Source of the DNA: Lachnospiraceae bacterium
Lineage (GTDB): Bacteria > Bacillota > Clostridia > Lachnospirales > Lachnospiraceae
Assembly (NCBI GenBank): GCA_013316825.1
Contig: WSLY01000012.1
Location: 1-64,000 of the forward strand
Direction of reading: 5' to 3'
Length of the DNA: 64,000 nt
The translations under genes were made by a program, and so were the position numbers. The stretch's first letter is position 1. Each line of letters begins with the position of its first letter. The notes beneath the pieces are model-generated. The model was not told where the DNA came from and ran no database searches. It worked only from the letters and a program-made list of their open reading frames with translations. Below are positions 51,522 through 60,831 of the stretch, piece by piece.

Positions 51522-53243
51522 ATGATGAAAAGAAAGAAAATGTATGCGGCAGGCATGGTAATCGTATTGATTTTATCTCTTTTTATACAGGGCTGCGGTA
51601 AGAAAACGCAGGAAGTATCCGAAAAGCGGCAGCAGGAGCAAAGTGGGGCTGGAGAGGAAACGTCCGTGGCGCCGGAGAGTGTACAGGTGCCTAAGGAAGC
51701 GGATGAGAAACCGGACGAGACAGAGCCGGAAGATGACAAAGAGCAAAATCCGAAGCCGCCTAAAACGGACGGACAGGAAACGCCGAAGGAGGACTCACAG
51801 GAAAAACCGGAGAAAAAACCTGATGAAGAAGGAAACAAGCCGGTTAAGCCTGCGTCTGCTTCCGGGACGGCATATCCCTCTACGGCCGGCGCCCTGCAGG
51901 TAAACGGGACGCAGCTTACCGACGAAAATGGCGTGGCAGTACAGCTAAAAGGAATCAGCACGCATGGGCTGGCATGGTTTCCCGCCTATGTCAATGAGGA
52001 CTGTTTCAGACAGTTTCGGGAGGAGTGGAATGTCAATGTTATGCGCCTTGCCATGTATACGGCAGAGAATGGAGGCTATTGCAGCGGCGGAGACCAGAAT
52101 CAATTAAAAGAACTGATTCACAACGGTGTGTCATATGCGACATCGCTTGACATGTATGTTATTATTGACTGGCATATCCTGTCCGACAACAATCCGAATA
52201 CCAACAAAGAATCGGCGAAGGAATTTTTTGCGGAAATGGCGGAAAAATATGCCGGTTACAATAATGTGCTGTATGAAATCTGTAACGAGCCAAACGGGGG
52301 AACAAGCTGGAGTGATATCAAGTCCTATGCGGAGGAAGTTATCGGGGTAATCCGTTCCTACGACGAGGACGGCATTATCATTGTCGGCACGCCGAATTGG
52401 TCGCAGTATGTGGACCAGGCGGCGGCAGACCCTATTACCGGATATGACAATATTATGTACGCCCTGCATTTTTATGCAGCGACACACAAAGAGTCCCTGC
52501 GGAATACCATGACGGCGGCAATCGATGCGGGACTTCCTATATTTGTGACGGAGTATGGCATTTGTGATGCCAGCGGCAATGGCGCAATTGATGAAAATCA
52601 GGCGAATCAGTGGGTAAGCACCATGAACAGCTATGGCGTCAGTTATGTTGCGTGGAACCTCTCCAACAAGGGAGAAACCTCTGCAATGATAAACAGCGGC
52701 TGCAACAAAACCTCGGGATTTACGGAGAGTGATTTAAGTGCATCCGGAAAATGGCTGTATCAAATGTTGACCGGTGAAAATGCACAGCTTTCTTCTATCG
52801 GGCAGAACAGCAGCGGTTCCTCCGGCGGCAGTTCGAACGCAGGACAGGGAAATAACAACAGCTCCGGTCAGCAGAATAACGGCGGGCAGGGCGGTTCTGC
52901 AGGCAGCAGTCCGGCGCAGAGCGCCACGGTCACTTTGACTAACGGCGATATTACGTTTACCGCAGAGATGAAAAATAGCTGGGAGTCTGAAGGGAAAGCC
53001 TTTTACCAGTATGAGCTGACCCTGCAGAATACTTCTTCTACAGACTGTGATAAATGGGAAATCGATGTTCCCTTTAGTGAGGCAGTTACGCTTGTGGACG
53101 GCTGGAATGGAGATTACACGGCGTCCGACAAGGTTCTGCACATCATATGCAAGGACTATAATGGAAGTATTGCCGCAGGGTCTTCGGTAAAGGATATCGG
53201 TTTTATTGTCAGCGGAAGCGGGAGCATGAAAGTGGCAGAATAA
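51522..53243 (+). CDS. GH5-family endoglucanase lipoprotein with C-terminal carbohydrate-binding module
   Basis: Lipobox FIQGCG; VLYEICNEPNGG, FVTEYGICDASGNG; Ser/Gly linker then CBM2-like domain. Confidence 0.9.
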   Translation: MMKRKKMYAAGMVIVLILSLFIQGCGKKTQEVSEKRQQEQSGAGEETSVAPESVQVPKEADEKPDETEPEDDKEQNPKPPKTDGQETPKEDSQEKPEKKPDEEGNKPVKPASASGTAYPSTAGALQVNGTQLTDENGVAVQLKGISTHGLAWFPAYVNEDCFRQFREEWNVNVMRLAMYTAENGGYCSGGDQNQLKELIHNGVSYATSLDMYVIIDWHILSDNNPNTNKESAKEFFAEMAEKYAGYNNVLYEICNEPNGGTSWSDIKSYAEEVIGVIRSYDEDGIIIVGTPNWSQYVDQAAADPITGYDNIMYALHFYAATHKESLRNTMTAAIDAGLPIFVTEYGICDASGNGAIDENQANQWVSTMNSYGVSYVAWNLSNKGETSAMINSGCNKTSGFTESDLSASGKWLYQMLTGENAQLSSIGQNSSGSSGGSSNAGQGNNNSSGQQNNGGQGGSAGSSPAQSATVTLTNGDITFTAEMKNSWESEGKAFYQYELTLQNTSSTDCDKWEIDVPFSEAVTLVDGWNGDYTASDKVLHIICKDYNGSIAAGSSVKDIGFIVSGSGSMKVAE

Positions 53244-54803
53244 CTATCTGTCCAGTCTAAAGTCTCTTGTATGCCCGTCAAACATTTCATCACCCTCATG
53301 CTGCGCTGTTACGCCCGAGATAAAGCCGTAACGGTTGCGGTGTATGGTGACGTCAATGGTGCCCTCCCGCTCCATATGCATACCGCACAGTTCGTCGGCG
53401 CAGATACGGATTTTTTCACCTTGATAGAAAAAGCTGCCGTCGCCATCGCGGGTAATGTCCCAATCGGCGTATTCTGCATATTTTTCTTCATCGTTTATAC
53501 AGAGGGAGAAGAATACGCGGAATGCGCTTTTTTCAACGCCGAAAACTTCGGCGAGGGAGGCTTTTATCTGCTCTTCCATAAGTTCGGGGTCGTTTGTGGT
53601 ATCCGCTGCCAGTATGTCAATGATTGCATTTTCCGCCCGTCTCTGTGCGTTTTGTCCAAGATAGATGTCCCGTGTAATATCTACATAGCATCCCCAGCGG
53701 CAGTTGGAGCTTGCACAGTAGGAAGACAGATAGGAGGAAAAAGGCGCCTGTATGCCGGTGGCAAATACCGCGGTTCCACAGATAAGGAACAGCGTGGAGA
53801 AAGCAAGTATCAGTGCGGAAGCCCTTTTATAATTTATGATATTTTTCACACGTTTTTCAATTTCCGTTCTGGAAAAGGCACTGTAAAGTAACGTAACGCG
53901 GTTTCCCGTAACTGCCATGGACAGCAGGCTCATGGCGTAACTTTTGCGCTCCTCTGTATCGTATGCTTTTAGAAGGGCGGCGTCACAGGCATTTTCCAAA
54001 TCGGCGGAAAAATACTTTGACATAATCCACACAAACGGATTGAACCAATGCAGGCAGAGCGACGCCAGCATAATTGCCTTTGCCCAGTTGTCCTTCCGCT
54101 TGATGTGCATAGTTTCATGTGTCAAAATATGACGCAGAAGCACGGTGTTTCCAAAATCCATGCGGGTAGGCAGATAGATGCGGGGATTTAACAGTCCGCT
54201 TACCAAAGGAGAAGCGATTTCGTCGCAGGTAAATACCTGTATATGTCCCATGCCTATTTCGCGAAGCATGGTGTTTATTGTCTCATTATGTTCCACCAAA
54301 AACCGGTTTTGTAATCTTTTCACACAGCGATATCTTTTAGTAAGTAAAATACCGGCTGTGGCGGCAAGCCCCAAAAAGTATGCGGCAGCAAGCAGAAGGC
54401 GAGGCCGGAACAGGAATGCGGCAATATCTGTAAGGTATTCGCCGTAAGAAGCAGAGCTTTCGGATACGGAGACACCTTCCGAAAGGATACTTGCTGCAGT
54501 CACGTCCGGTGATTCCTGAAATTGCGCGTAGTCATCAGCTTCTCCTGACACGGCGACGGTATCCTCCGTTACCTCGGCAGTGTAAGTGGCATTGCCAAAA
54601 GTATGCGGTATATTTATACTGAGCGGGCTGCTCAAAGAAAAGGGTACCAAAAGGCGGACAAGTACGACACACCAGAGTATAGGAAAAACAAATTTAGGCA
54701 GCCGGTTTTTTAACAGCCCCCGCAAAAGCAGAATAATCAAAATCATAATACTTCCACAAAATGTCATAAGATAAAAAGGCATACTCATTCTGAAATGTAA
54801 CAT
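53244..54803 (-). CDS. M56 family (BlaR1-like) metallopeptidase/sensor
   Basis: ILTHETMHIKRKDNWAK (HExxH-like), CLHWFNPFVWIMSKYFSADLENACDAALL. Confidence 0.93.
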   Translation of the reverse strand: MLHFRMSMPFYLMTFCGSIMILIILLLRGLLKNRLPKFVFPILWCVVLVRLLVPFSLSSPLSINIPHTFGNATYTAEVTEDTVAVSGEADDYAQFQESPDVTAASILSEGVSVSESSASYGEYLTDIAAFLFRPRLLLAAAYFLGLAATAGILLTKRYRCVKRLQNRFLVEHNETINTMLREIGMGHIQVFTCDEIASPLVSGLLNPRIYLPTRMDFGNTVLLRHILTHETMHIKRKDNWAKAIMLASLCLHWFNPFVWIMSKYFSADLENACDAALLKAYDTEERKSYAMSLLSMAVTGNRVTLLYSAFSRTEIEKRVKNIINYKRASALILAFSTLFLICGTAVFATGIQAPFSSYLSSYCASSNCRWGCYVDITRDIYLGQNAQRRAENAIIDILAADTTNDPELMEEQIKASLAEVFGVEKSAFRVFFSLCINDEEKYAEYADWDITRDGDGSFFYQGEKIRICADELCGMHMEREGTIDVTIHRNRYGFISGVTAQHEGDEMFDGHTRDFRLDR

Positions 54804-54933
54804 TTTAATCCTCATTTCTGCGCACATTTTTGAAGCAATAAAACCGTGCTTATTGCTTGTGCATAACAAATTTGTGTCAAGTGCGCACAGCCACAAATTG
54901 CGTTTCCATTTGGAAGCGTTTTGCTGGAGAGCG

Positions 54934-55287
54934 CTATTTCGCTTCCTGAATCATTTTAAAAAGTCTCTCTGCCGCTTCTTCTGAAATTCCCTGATTTTTT
55001 AGGAAAGAGGAAAAAAACAGCTCGTTGGATCCGCCGAACATCTTGTCAATAAGCTGCTCGGTTTCGCTCTGTGCAACTTCGTCTTTTGTGACAAGGGCTC
55101 TGCACAGAAATCCCGGTTCTTCGCGCTCTATGGCACCTTTCTCAATACACTTTTTGATGACGGTGTAGGTGGTGTTTTTGTTCCAGCCAATATGTGCCGC
55201 AAGCACATCGACAATATCCTTGGCAGGCTTTTCACCCTGTTCCCACAAAACCTCCATCACTTTAAGTTCCGAATCAAATAGTTTCAC
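54934..55287 (-). CDS. BlaI/MecI/CopY family repressor
   Basis: ELKVMEVLWEQGEKPAKDIVDVLAAHIGWNKNTTYTVIKKCIEKGAIERE. Confidence 0.95.
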   Translation of the reverse strand: MKLFDSELKVMEVLWEQGEKPAKDIVDVLAAHIGWNKNTTYTVIKKCIEKGAIEREEPGFLCRALVTKDEVAQSETEQLIDKMFGGSNELFFSSFLKNQGISEEAAERLFKMIQEAK

Positions 55288-55309
55288 GGTACACCTCTCT
55301 TTTTAATTG

Positions 55310-55356
55310 GACTACTGCAATAGTCTAGCGATTAAGAGTAGACTATCACAATAGTC
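55310..55356. promoter_or_regulatory. Tandem BlaI-type operators
   Basis: GACTACTGCAATAGTC (55310-55325) and GACTATCACAATAGTC (55341-55356), upstream of the blaI-like gene. Confidence 0.75.
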
Positions 55357-55491
55357 TGATGGTGTCAAGGGGGGATGTGAAAAAGATAAAAAGTTATCAT
55401 TGTTTTTACCGTTTTACAATTATATTGTTTGTAAATTGTGCGTATTATAAGAATAAAAATCAGATAATTTTAGAATTAGGCACAACGTGTA

Positions 55492-55519
55492 TTGACAAAT
55501 CTTGGCAAAAGTTTAAAAT
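55492..55519 (+). promoter_or_regulatory. Candidate cas operon promoter
   Basis: TTGACA (55492-55497), 16-nt spacer, TAAAAT (55514-55519). Confidence 0.6.
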
Positions 55520-55539
55520 ATATCTTATATATTATGTAT

Positions 55540-55595
55540 AGAAAAAGAGACTGCCTATTGTAGTAGGTGTAATGCAATAGGAAACCTCTTTTTCT
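55540..55595 (+). promoter_or_regulatory. Long hairpin in the cas3 leader
   Basis: AGAAAAAGAG / CTCTTTTTCT perfect 10-bp stem with inner CCTATTG / CAATAGG stem. Confidence 0.7.
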
Positions 55596-55611
55596 AATAA
55601 CAATGTTATTT

Positions 55612-55636
55612 TTTCAATCCACAGGACATGCCTGAC
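55612..55636 (-). other. Single type I-C CRISPR-repeat-like sequence
   Basis: Minus strand GTCAGGCATGTCCTGTGGATTGAAA: GTC + short stem-loop + GTGGATTGAAA, the layout of I-C repeats. Confidence 0.55.
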
Positions 55637-55702
55637 GTTGAGGCAAAAAAATGTGATATATATGTAAACAGGAAATGTAATTTAGGGGAGGGCAACAGGA
55701 AA

Positions 55703-58165
55703 ATGAAGATTGCACACATAACCGTAAAAGAGGGGAAAGCGGTGGTACAGGACTTAAAAGAGCATTTGGAACATGTAGCGGCGCTTTGCCAGGAGTATAT
55801 GCGGGGGATTGGCTGCCCTGCCATGGGGTATCTGGCGGGCGTGTTGCATGATGCGGGTAAGGCTTCCGGCGCCTTTCAGGGCAGAATGGAAGCGATCCGT
55901 CAGGGGAAGCCGGACCCGGGGCAAAAGGGCGGACACGCTTCTGCCGGAGCGGTGCTTTTGCAGAAAGTGGCAGGCGATTTAAACACTCCGTTTGAAAAAT
56001 TGGCAGTGCAGGCAGTATGCGAGGCGGTTTTTTCACATCATACTGCGCTTCCGGATAACATTTCACCCAAGGGAGAGGATGGATACGAGAGCAGGTTATA
56101 CTGTGAGCCGGCAGAGCTGCTTGAAATCGAGTCATACTTTTGGAAAGAAATTATTTCAGAGGGAGCACTGAAAAAACTTCTGCAGAAAGCATATACGGAG
56201 GCAGAAGTATTATGTCGAGGGGTGAAAGGGAATGGGGCAGATGGAAAGGAAGCAAATTTCTTTTTGGGGCTGCTGGAAAAAATGCTTTTATCTGCACTGA
56301 TTGATGCGGATTGGCTTGACAGCGCGACCAGCGGAGAAAACACATCTTGGGATTTCCCAGACATTTTTCAGTCAGAAACAAATTATAGAGAAGAAAGAAA
56401 GCGGCTCTTTGAAGATTTTCAGAAAAATCTGGAGGACAGTCTGCGTGATATGAATGAATCTGGGAATGAGATTCATCTTTGGAGAAACTACATTTCCGAA
56501 AAGTGCGGCGAGGCAGGAGAACAGAATGGCGGCATCTATACACTGTCCTGCCCTACCGGTGCAGGAAAAACCTTGGCAGGGCTTCGTTTTGCACTCAGGC
56601 ATTGTATCACACAACAAAAAGACAGGATATTTTACGTCATTCCTTTTATAAGTATCATAGACCAGAATGCAAAAAGCATAAAAACCGCATTGGGACGGGG
56701 CGATTTTGCTGCGCAGGCAGAGAAACATATTTTGGAGTTACATTCCAATGTGGAAATGGCAGCCGGAAAAAAGAGTGAGACTTTTTGTGATGAGGGATTT
56801 TGGGCACAGAGAATGGCAGAGCCGATTGTGTTGACGACTATGGTTCGTTTTCTTAATACCTTTTTTGCCGAAGGAACAAGAAATTTAAGGCCGGCACATC
56901 AGTTTCAGAATGCAGTACTTATTTTTGATGAAATTCAATCGCTTTCCGTCAGACAGATAGGCATTTTTAACAGTCTGATAAATTTTCTCACCTATGTGTG
57001 CGGTTGTACTTGTGTTTTGTGTACTGCAACACAGCCGCTTTTGGCAGAAACGCAAAAGCCAGTATATCCCGTAAAAATGACAGAGACGTCAGCATTGGTA
57101 GAACTTCCCAAGGAAGCAGGAGAAGTTTTTCGGCGGGTTGTGGTAAAGCCTGCTTTGAAAAGCAATGGATACACGGAAAAAGAGCTGGCGAAGTTTGTAT
57201 GGGGCAAGGCTGTCAGTGCCGGAAATGTGTTGGTAGTTATGAACACAAAACAGTCGTCGCTTGCCGTCTATCATGAGGTTTCAAAGAAAACAACAGGAGA
57301 ATATAAGGTTTATTATCTTTCCACAAGGCTTTACGCAGCCCACAGAAAAGAAGTGATTGCAGAAATCAGAAAAGCGCTGCTGCATAAGGAAAAGATAATT
57401 GTAGTTAGCACGCAGTTGATTGAAGCAGGAATCGACTTTGACTTTTCCTGTGTTATCCGCGCACTGGCAGGCATGGATTCCATTGTGCAGGCGGCGGGAA
57501 GATGTAACAGAGAGGGAAAAAAAGAAATTTGTACGACGTACATTGTCAATCCCCATGAAAAATTGGAATTGTTGGCACCTTTAAAGGATATCCGAGAGGG
57601 GGCAAATCAGACACAGCGTTTGCTTGGGGAGTTTGAAGCGAATCCCGCAGAATTTGACGGTGACCTGTTGTCGTCTAAGGCGATGTATCGGTATTTCAAG
57701 TATTATTTTTGGAATAGAAAAGAAGAAATGACTTATCCAATAGAGCGGACGAGCGATACACTTTATATGTTACTTTCGGACAATAAAAATCGGGTTGGCT
57801 CGGGTGTACGGCATCATGCATATAAAGTGAAAGCCCTGAACCAGTCATTTCAGACGGCGGCAGAACAATTTCGGGTGATAGAAGCCGTGGGAAGTCCTGT
57901 GTTTGTCAGAAGAGACAGGGGCAGGGAAATTTGGGAGGAAATACAGAGAAGCGCGGTGTATCAGGAGGTAAAAATGCTGTTAAAAGAGGCACAGCAGTTT
58001 GTGGTAAACGTGCCGCCATATGAGCTTGAAAAATTGGGAGAAAGCAAGGGGGTTTTGGAATGGGAGGATAAGATGGGAATGTATGTTTTGAATGAAATGT
58101 ACTACGATGAAAAAACCGGTTTGTCAGGAGAAACCGGAGATACTATGCCGTTCTACGGATTTTAG
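55703..58165 (+). CDS. cas3: CRISPR-associated helicase/nuclease Cas3 (type I-C)
   Basis: HD domain (LAGVLHDAGKASGAFQ, GGHASAGA), PTGAGKT, IFDEIQ, VQAAGRCNREGKK; start assigned to MKIAHITV after gggagggcaacagga. Confidence 0.96.
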   Translation: MKIAHITVKEGKAVVQDLKEHLEHVAALCQEYMRGIGCPAMGYLAGVLHDAGKASGAFQGRMEAIRQGKPDPGQKGGHASAGAVLLQKVAGDLNTPFEKLAVQAVCEAVFSHHTALPDNISPKGEDGYESRLYCEPAELLEIESYFWKEIISEGALKKLLQKAYTEAEVLCRGVKGNGADGKEANFFLGLLEKMLLSALIDADWLDSATSGENTSWDFPDIFQSETNYREERKRLFEDFQKNLEDSLRDMNESGNEIHLWRNYISEKCGEAGEQNGGIYTLSCPTGAGKTLAGLRFALRHCITQQKDRIFYVIPFISIIDQNAKSIKTALGRGDFAAQAEKHILELHSNVEMAAGKKSETFCDEGFWAQRMAEPIVLTTMVRFLNTFFAEGTRNLRPAHQFQNAVLIFDEIQSLSVRQIGIFNSLINFLTYVCGCTCVLCTATQPLLAETQKPVYPVKMTETSALVELPKEAGEVFRRVVVKPALKSNGYTEKELAKFVWGKAVSAGNVLVVMNTKQSSLAVYHEVSKKTTGEYKVYYLSTRLYAAHRKEVIAEIRKALLHKEKIIVVSTQLIEAGIDFDFSCVIRALAGMDSIVQAAGRCNREGKKEICTTYIVNPHEKLELLAPLKDIREGANQTQRLLGEFEANPAEFDGDLLSSKAMYRYFKYYFWNRKEEMTYPIERTSDTLYMLLSDNKNRVGSGVRHHAYKVKALNQSFQTAAEQFRVIEAVGSPVFVRRDRGREIWEEIQRSAVYQEVKMLLKEAQQFVVNVPPYELEKLGESKGVLEWEDKMGMYVLNEMYYDEKTGLSGETGDTMPFYGF

Positions 58166-58183
58166 GCGGCGGGAAGGAGGAGC

Positions 58184-58918
58184 ATGGAAAAGAAGAACAG
58201 TATTACATTTTCGTTGAAAGGCAGAAGAGCGCTTTTTACGGATCCTGTCAGCAGGATGGGCGGTGAAAAATTTACTTATCAGGTGCCGACCTATCAGGCG
58301 TTGAAGGGTGTACTGGAAAGTATCTATTGGAAACCGACCTTCGTGTGGATAGTGGATAAGGTGCGTGTCATGAAGCAGATTCAGTCGGAATCGCAGGCTG
58401 TCAGACCGATAGACTATGGCGGCGGCAACACCCTGTCAATTTATACCTATCTTGCAGATGTGGAGTATCATGTGCAGGCGCATTTTGAGTGGAATGAAAA
58501 CCGACAGGATATGGCAGGGGATAGGAATGAAAACAAGCACTATTTTATTGCCAAGCGTGCATTGGAAAAGGGCGGAAGAAGGGATATTTTTCTGGGCACA
58601 AGGGAATGTCAGGGGTATGTAGAGCCCTGTGATTTTGATGAGGGAACAGGACATTATGATGGCTGTCAGGAAATGCCGATGGGATTTATGTTCCATGGCT
58701 TTACCTATCCGGACGAAGCAGTGCGGGAGGAAGAAAAAAACAAGTTGACAGCACGTTTTTTCAGTCCGCTGATGAAGAATGGCGTGATTACTTTTCCGAC
58801 GCCGGAGGAGTGTGGTGTGCGCCGGATACTGGCGGACAGGAAGGCAAAGGAATTTAGTCCAAGGAGCGGTAATGTAAGCATGGCGGGAGGAGGTGCGCTG
58901 GATGAGCTGGCTGAATGA
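58184..58918 (+). CDS. cas5c: CRISPR-associated protein Cas5c (Cas5d)
   Basis: ALFTDPVSRMGGEKFTYQVPTYQALKGVLESIYWKPTFVWIVDKVRVM. Confidence 0.96.
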   Translation: MEKKNSITFSLKGRRALFTDPVSRMGGEKFTYQVPTYQALKGVLESIYWKPTFVWIVDKVRVMKQIQSESQAVRPIDYGGGNTLSIYTYLADVEYHVQAHFEWNENRQDMAGDRNENKHYFIAKRALEKGGRRDIFLGTRECQGYVEPCDFDEGTGHYDGCQEMPMGFMFHGFTYPDEAVREEEKNKLTARFFSPLMKNGVITFPTPEECGVRRILADRKAKEFSPRSGNVSMAGGGALDELAE

Positions 58919-60728
58919 GTTATACCGGACCTATGAAGCCTGCAGGAGCGAAGCAGGCATGATAAAAGAAAACCAGCCTTTGCTTCTGCCGATTGCACAC
59001 CTGACCCAGAATGCCCAGCTTGAGATTATTTTAGATGGTACAGGTCATTTCCGCAGGGCGTGCAGAGTGCCAAAGGAGGATGCGGTTACGGTAATTCCGG
59101 CTACGGAGGATTCGGGCAGCAGGAGCGGAAAAGCGATTTTCCCACATCCCTTGGCGGACAAACTGGAGTATATTGCAGGGGATTATGGGGACTTTGTAAA
59201 GGCTGGTCCTGAAAAATATGAAACCTATATGGCACAACTGGAAAGGTGGTCGTCGTCGCCGTACAGTCTGCCGCAGATAAACAGTGTGTACCAGTATCTT
59301 CGTGAAGGAAGGGTTATGCAGGATTTGCTGGAAGAGGGTATATTTTCCTTTGAAAACAGAAAAATTCTGGCAGAAAAGCAGCAGAATATAGAGCTGGAAA
59401 AGTGGTTTGTCCGGTTTTCGGTTGAGATTCCCGGAAAGGCGGAGAGCAGGCTGTACTGCGACACAGAGGTGTTTGAAAGCTACATACGCTTTTATCTTGC
59501 GGGACAGGAAACGCAGGAGCTGTGTTATGCAACCGGTGAGAGAGTGCCCTGTTCTGAAAAACATCCTGCTAAAATCCGGCATACAGGCGATAAGGCAAAG
59601 CTGATATCGTCAAACGATGCTTCCGGCGTACTGACCTACAAGGGCAGATTTAGTGAGAGTGGACAAGTGGCGTCCGTAAGCTATGAGGTATCGCAGAAGG
59701 CGCATAGTGCATTGCGGTGGCTGATTGCAAAGCAGGCATGTCTGAAGGCGGGCGAGCAGGTTTTTGTAGTGTGGTCTGTGGAAAAGCCGGATATGAAAAA
59801 TCCTCTTGCTGAATTTTGGGGCGAGGAAGAGGAGACGGAAGTCTTTACTGACGAGCCATATGCCGCTCAAGTCAGAAAAGCCATATGGGGAGAGGAAAGG
59901 GAGCCGCAGGAAGGCGATAGCGTCATGGTTATGGGCGTGGAAGCTGCTACTACCGGCAGGCTGTCCATCCCTTTTTATCAAAAATATGAAGCACGTCAGT
60001 TTATCAAAAACATTATAAAGTGGAAAACAGAAAGCTGCTGGCTTTATAAGCCGGCAAAAGAAAATGCGGCGGTAATGTGGTCCCCTTCCCTAATTGATAT
60101 TGTCAAACTGGTAACGGGAGATAGAAATGATAAGCTGACCAAGAGTATGTATGAACGGCTTTTGCCCTGTATTGTGGAGAGTAGAAGGCTGCCTTATGAC
60201 GTTGTGTTATCTGCTGTGCAGCAGGCGGCAAATCCTATGCATTACAAAAACGAATGGGATTGGGACAGGGCAATCAGAATAGCGTGTGCACTACTGCGAA
60301 AATGGCAGATGGAAAGAGAAAACCGAGAGGAGGGATACGGCATGATATTACAAGAGGAGAGCAAGGATAGGAGTTATATTTTCGGGCAGCTGCTTGCTAC
60401 TGCGGAGATGCTGGAGAAGAGCGCTCTGCGAGGAGGCGGCAAGGAGATACGGAATACGGCGGCTGAGAAATATTTTGTCAGATTCCAGCGATATCCTGTA
60501 GAGACATGGCTCACCATTAGAAATCAGTTAAACCCGTATATTGCAAAGCTTAGCGCGGAGGGAAAGCGGTTTTATATTGACAGGATTGACGAGTTGACTG
60601 CAAGGCTGGATTTGACAGATAAGAGAAAACTGGAGCCGACATTTTTACAGGGATACAGCTGCCAGAAAATGGATTATTGGGGATATTTTAAGAAAAGCGG
60701 TGCAGATAACAAAGCAGAGGAAGAGTGA
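58902..60728 (+). CDS. cas8c: CRISPR-associated protein Cas8c (Csd1)
   Basis: MSWLNELYRTYEACRSEAG...LLPIAHLTQNAQLEIILDGTGHFRRACRVPKEDAVTVIPATEDSGSRSG. Confidence 0.96.
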   Translation: MSWLNELYRTYEACRSEAGMIKENQPLLLPIAHLTQNAQLEIILDGTGHFRRACRVPKEDAVTVIPATEDSGSRSGKAIFPHPLADKLEYIAGDYGDFVKAGPEKYETYMAQLERWSSSPYSLPQINSVYQYLREGRVMQDLLEEGIFSFENRKILAEKQQNIELEKWFVRFSVEIPGKAESRLYCDTEVFESYIRFYLAGQETQELCYATGERVPCSEKHPAKIRHTGDKAKLISSNDASGVLTYKGRFSESGQVASVSYEVSQKAHSALRWLIAKQACLKAGEQVFVVWSVEKPDMKNPLAEFWGEEEETEVFTDEPYAAQVRKAIWGEEREPQEGDSVMVMGVEAATTGRLSIPFYQKYEARQFIKNIIKWKTESCWLYKPAKENAAVMWSPSLIDIVKLVTGDRNDKLTKSMYERLLPCIVESRRLPYDVVLSAVQQAANPMHYKNEWDWDRAIRIACALLRKWQMERENREEGYGMILQEESKDRSYIFGQLLATAEMLEKSALRGGGKEIRNTAAEKYFVRFQRYPVETWLTIRNQLNPYIAKLSAEGKRFYIDRIDELTARLDLTDKRKLEPTFLQGYSCQKMDYWGYFKKSGADNKAEEE

Positions 60729-60831
60729 ACGGGTGACGGCGTGAAGTGATCTAAATGGCGGAATGGGGCAGGAAAGACCTGTATCCGCTTCGATTTGTAA
60801 GCGTGTCTTAGACATGCAGAAGGGAGAAAAT

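Noticed and set aside
54036-54046. cggattgaacc as a second CRISPR-repeat-like site
   Set aside because: Lies inside the BlaR1-like coding sequence, a shorter match without the preceding stem-loop.
55628-55702. Extended cas3 start (MPDVEAKKCD...)
   Set aside because: This ATG falls inside the repeat-like sequence, and a better start with an SD (gggagg...) is MKIAHITV at 55703.
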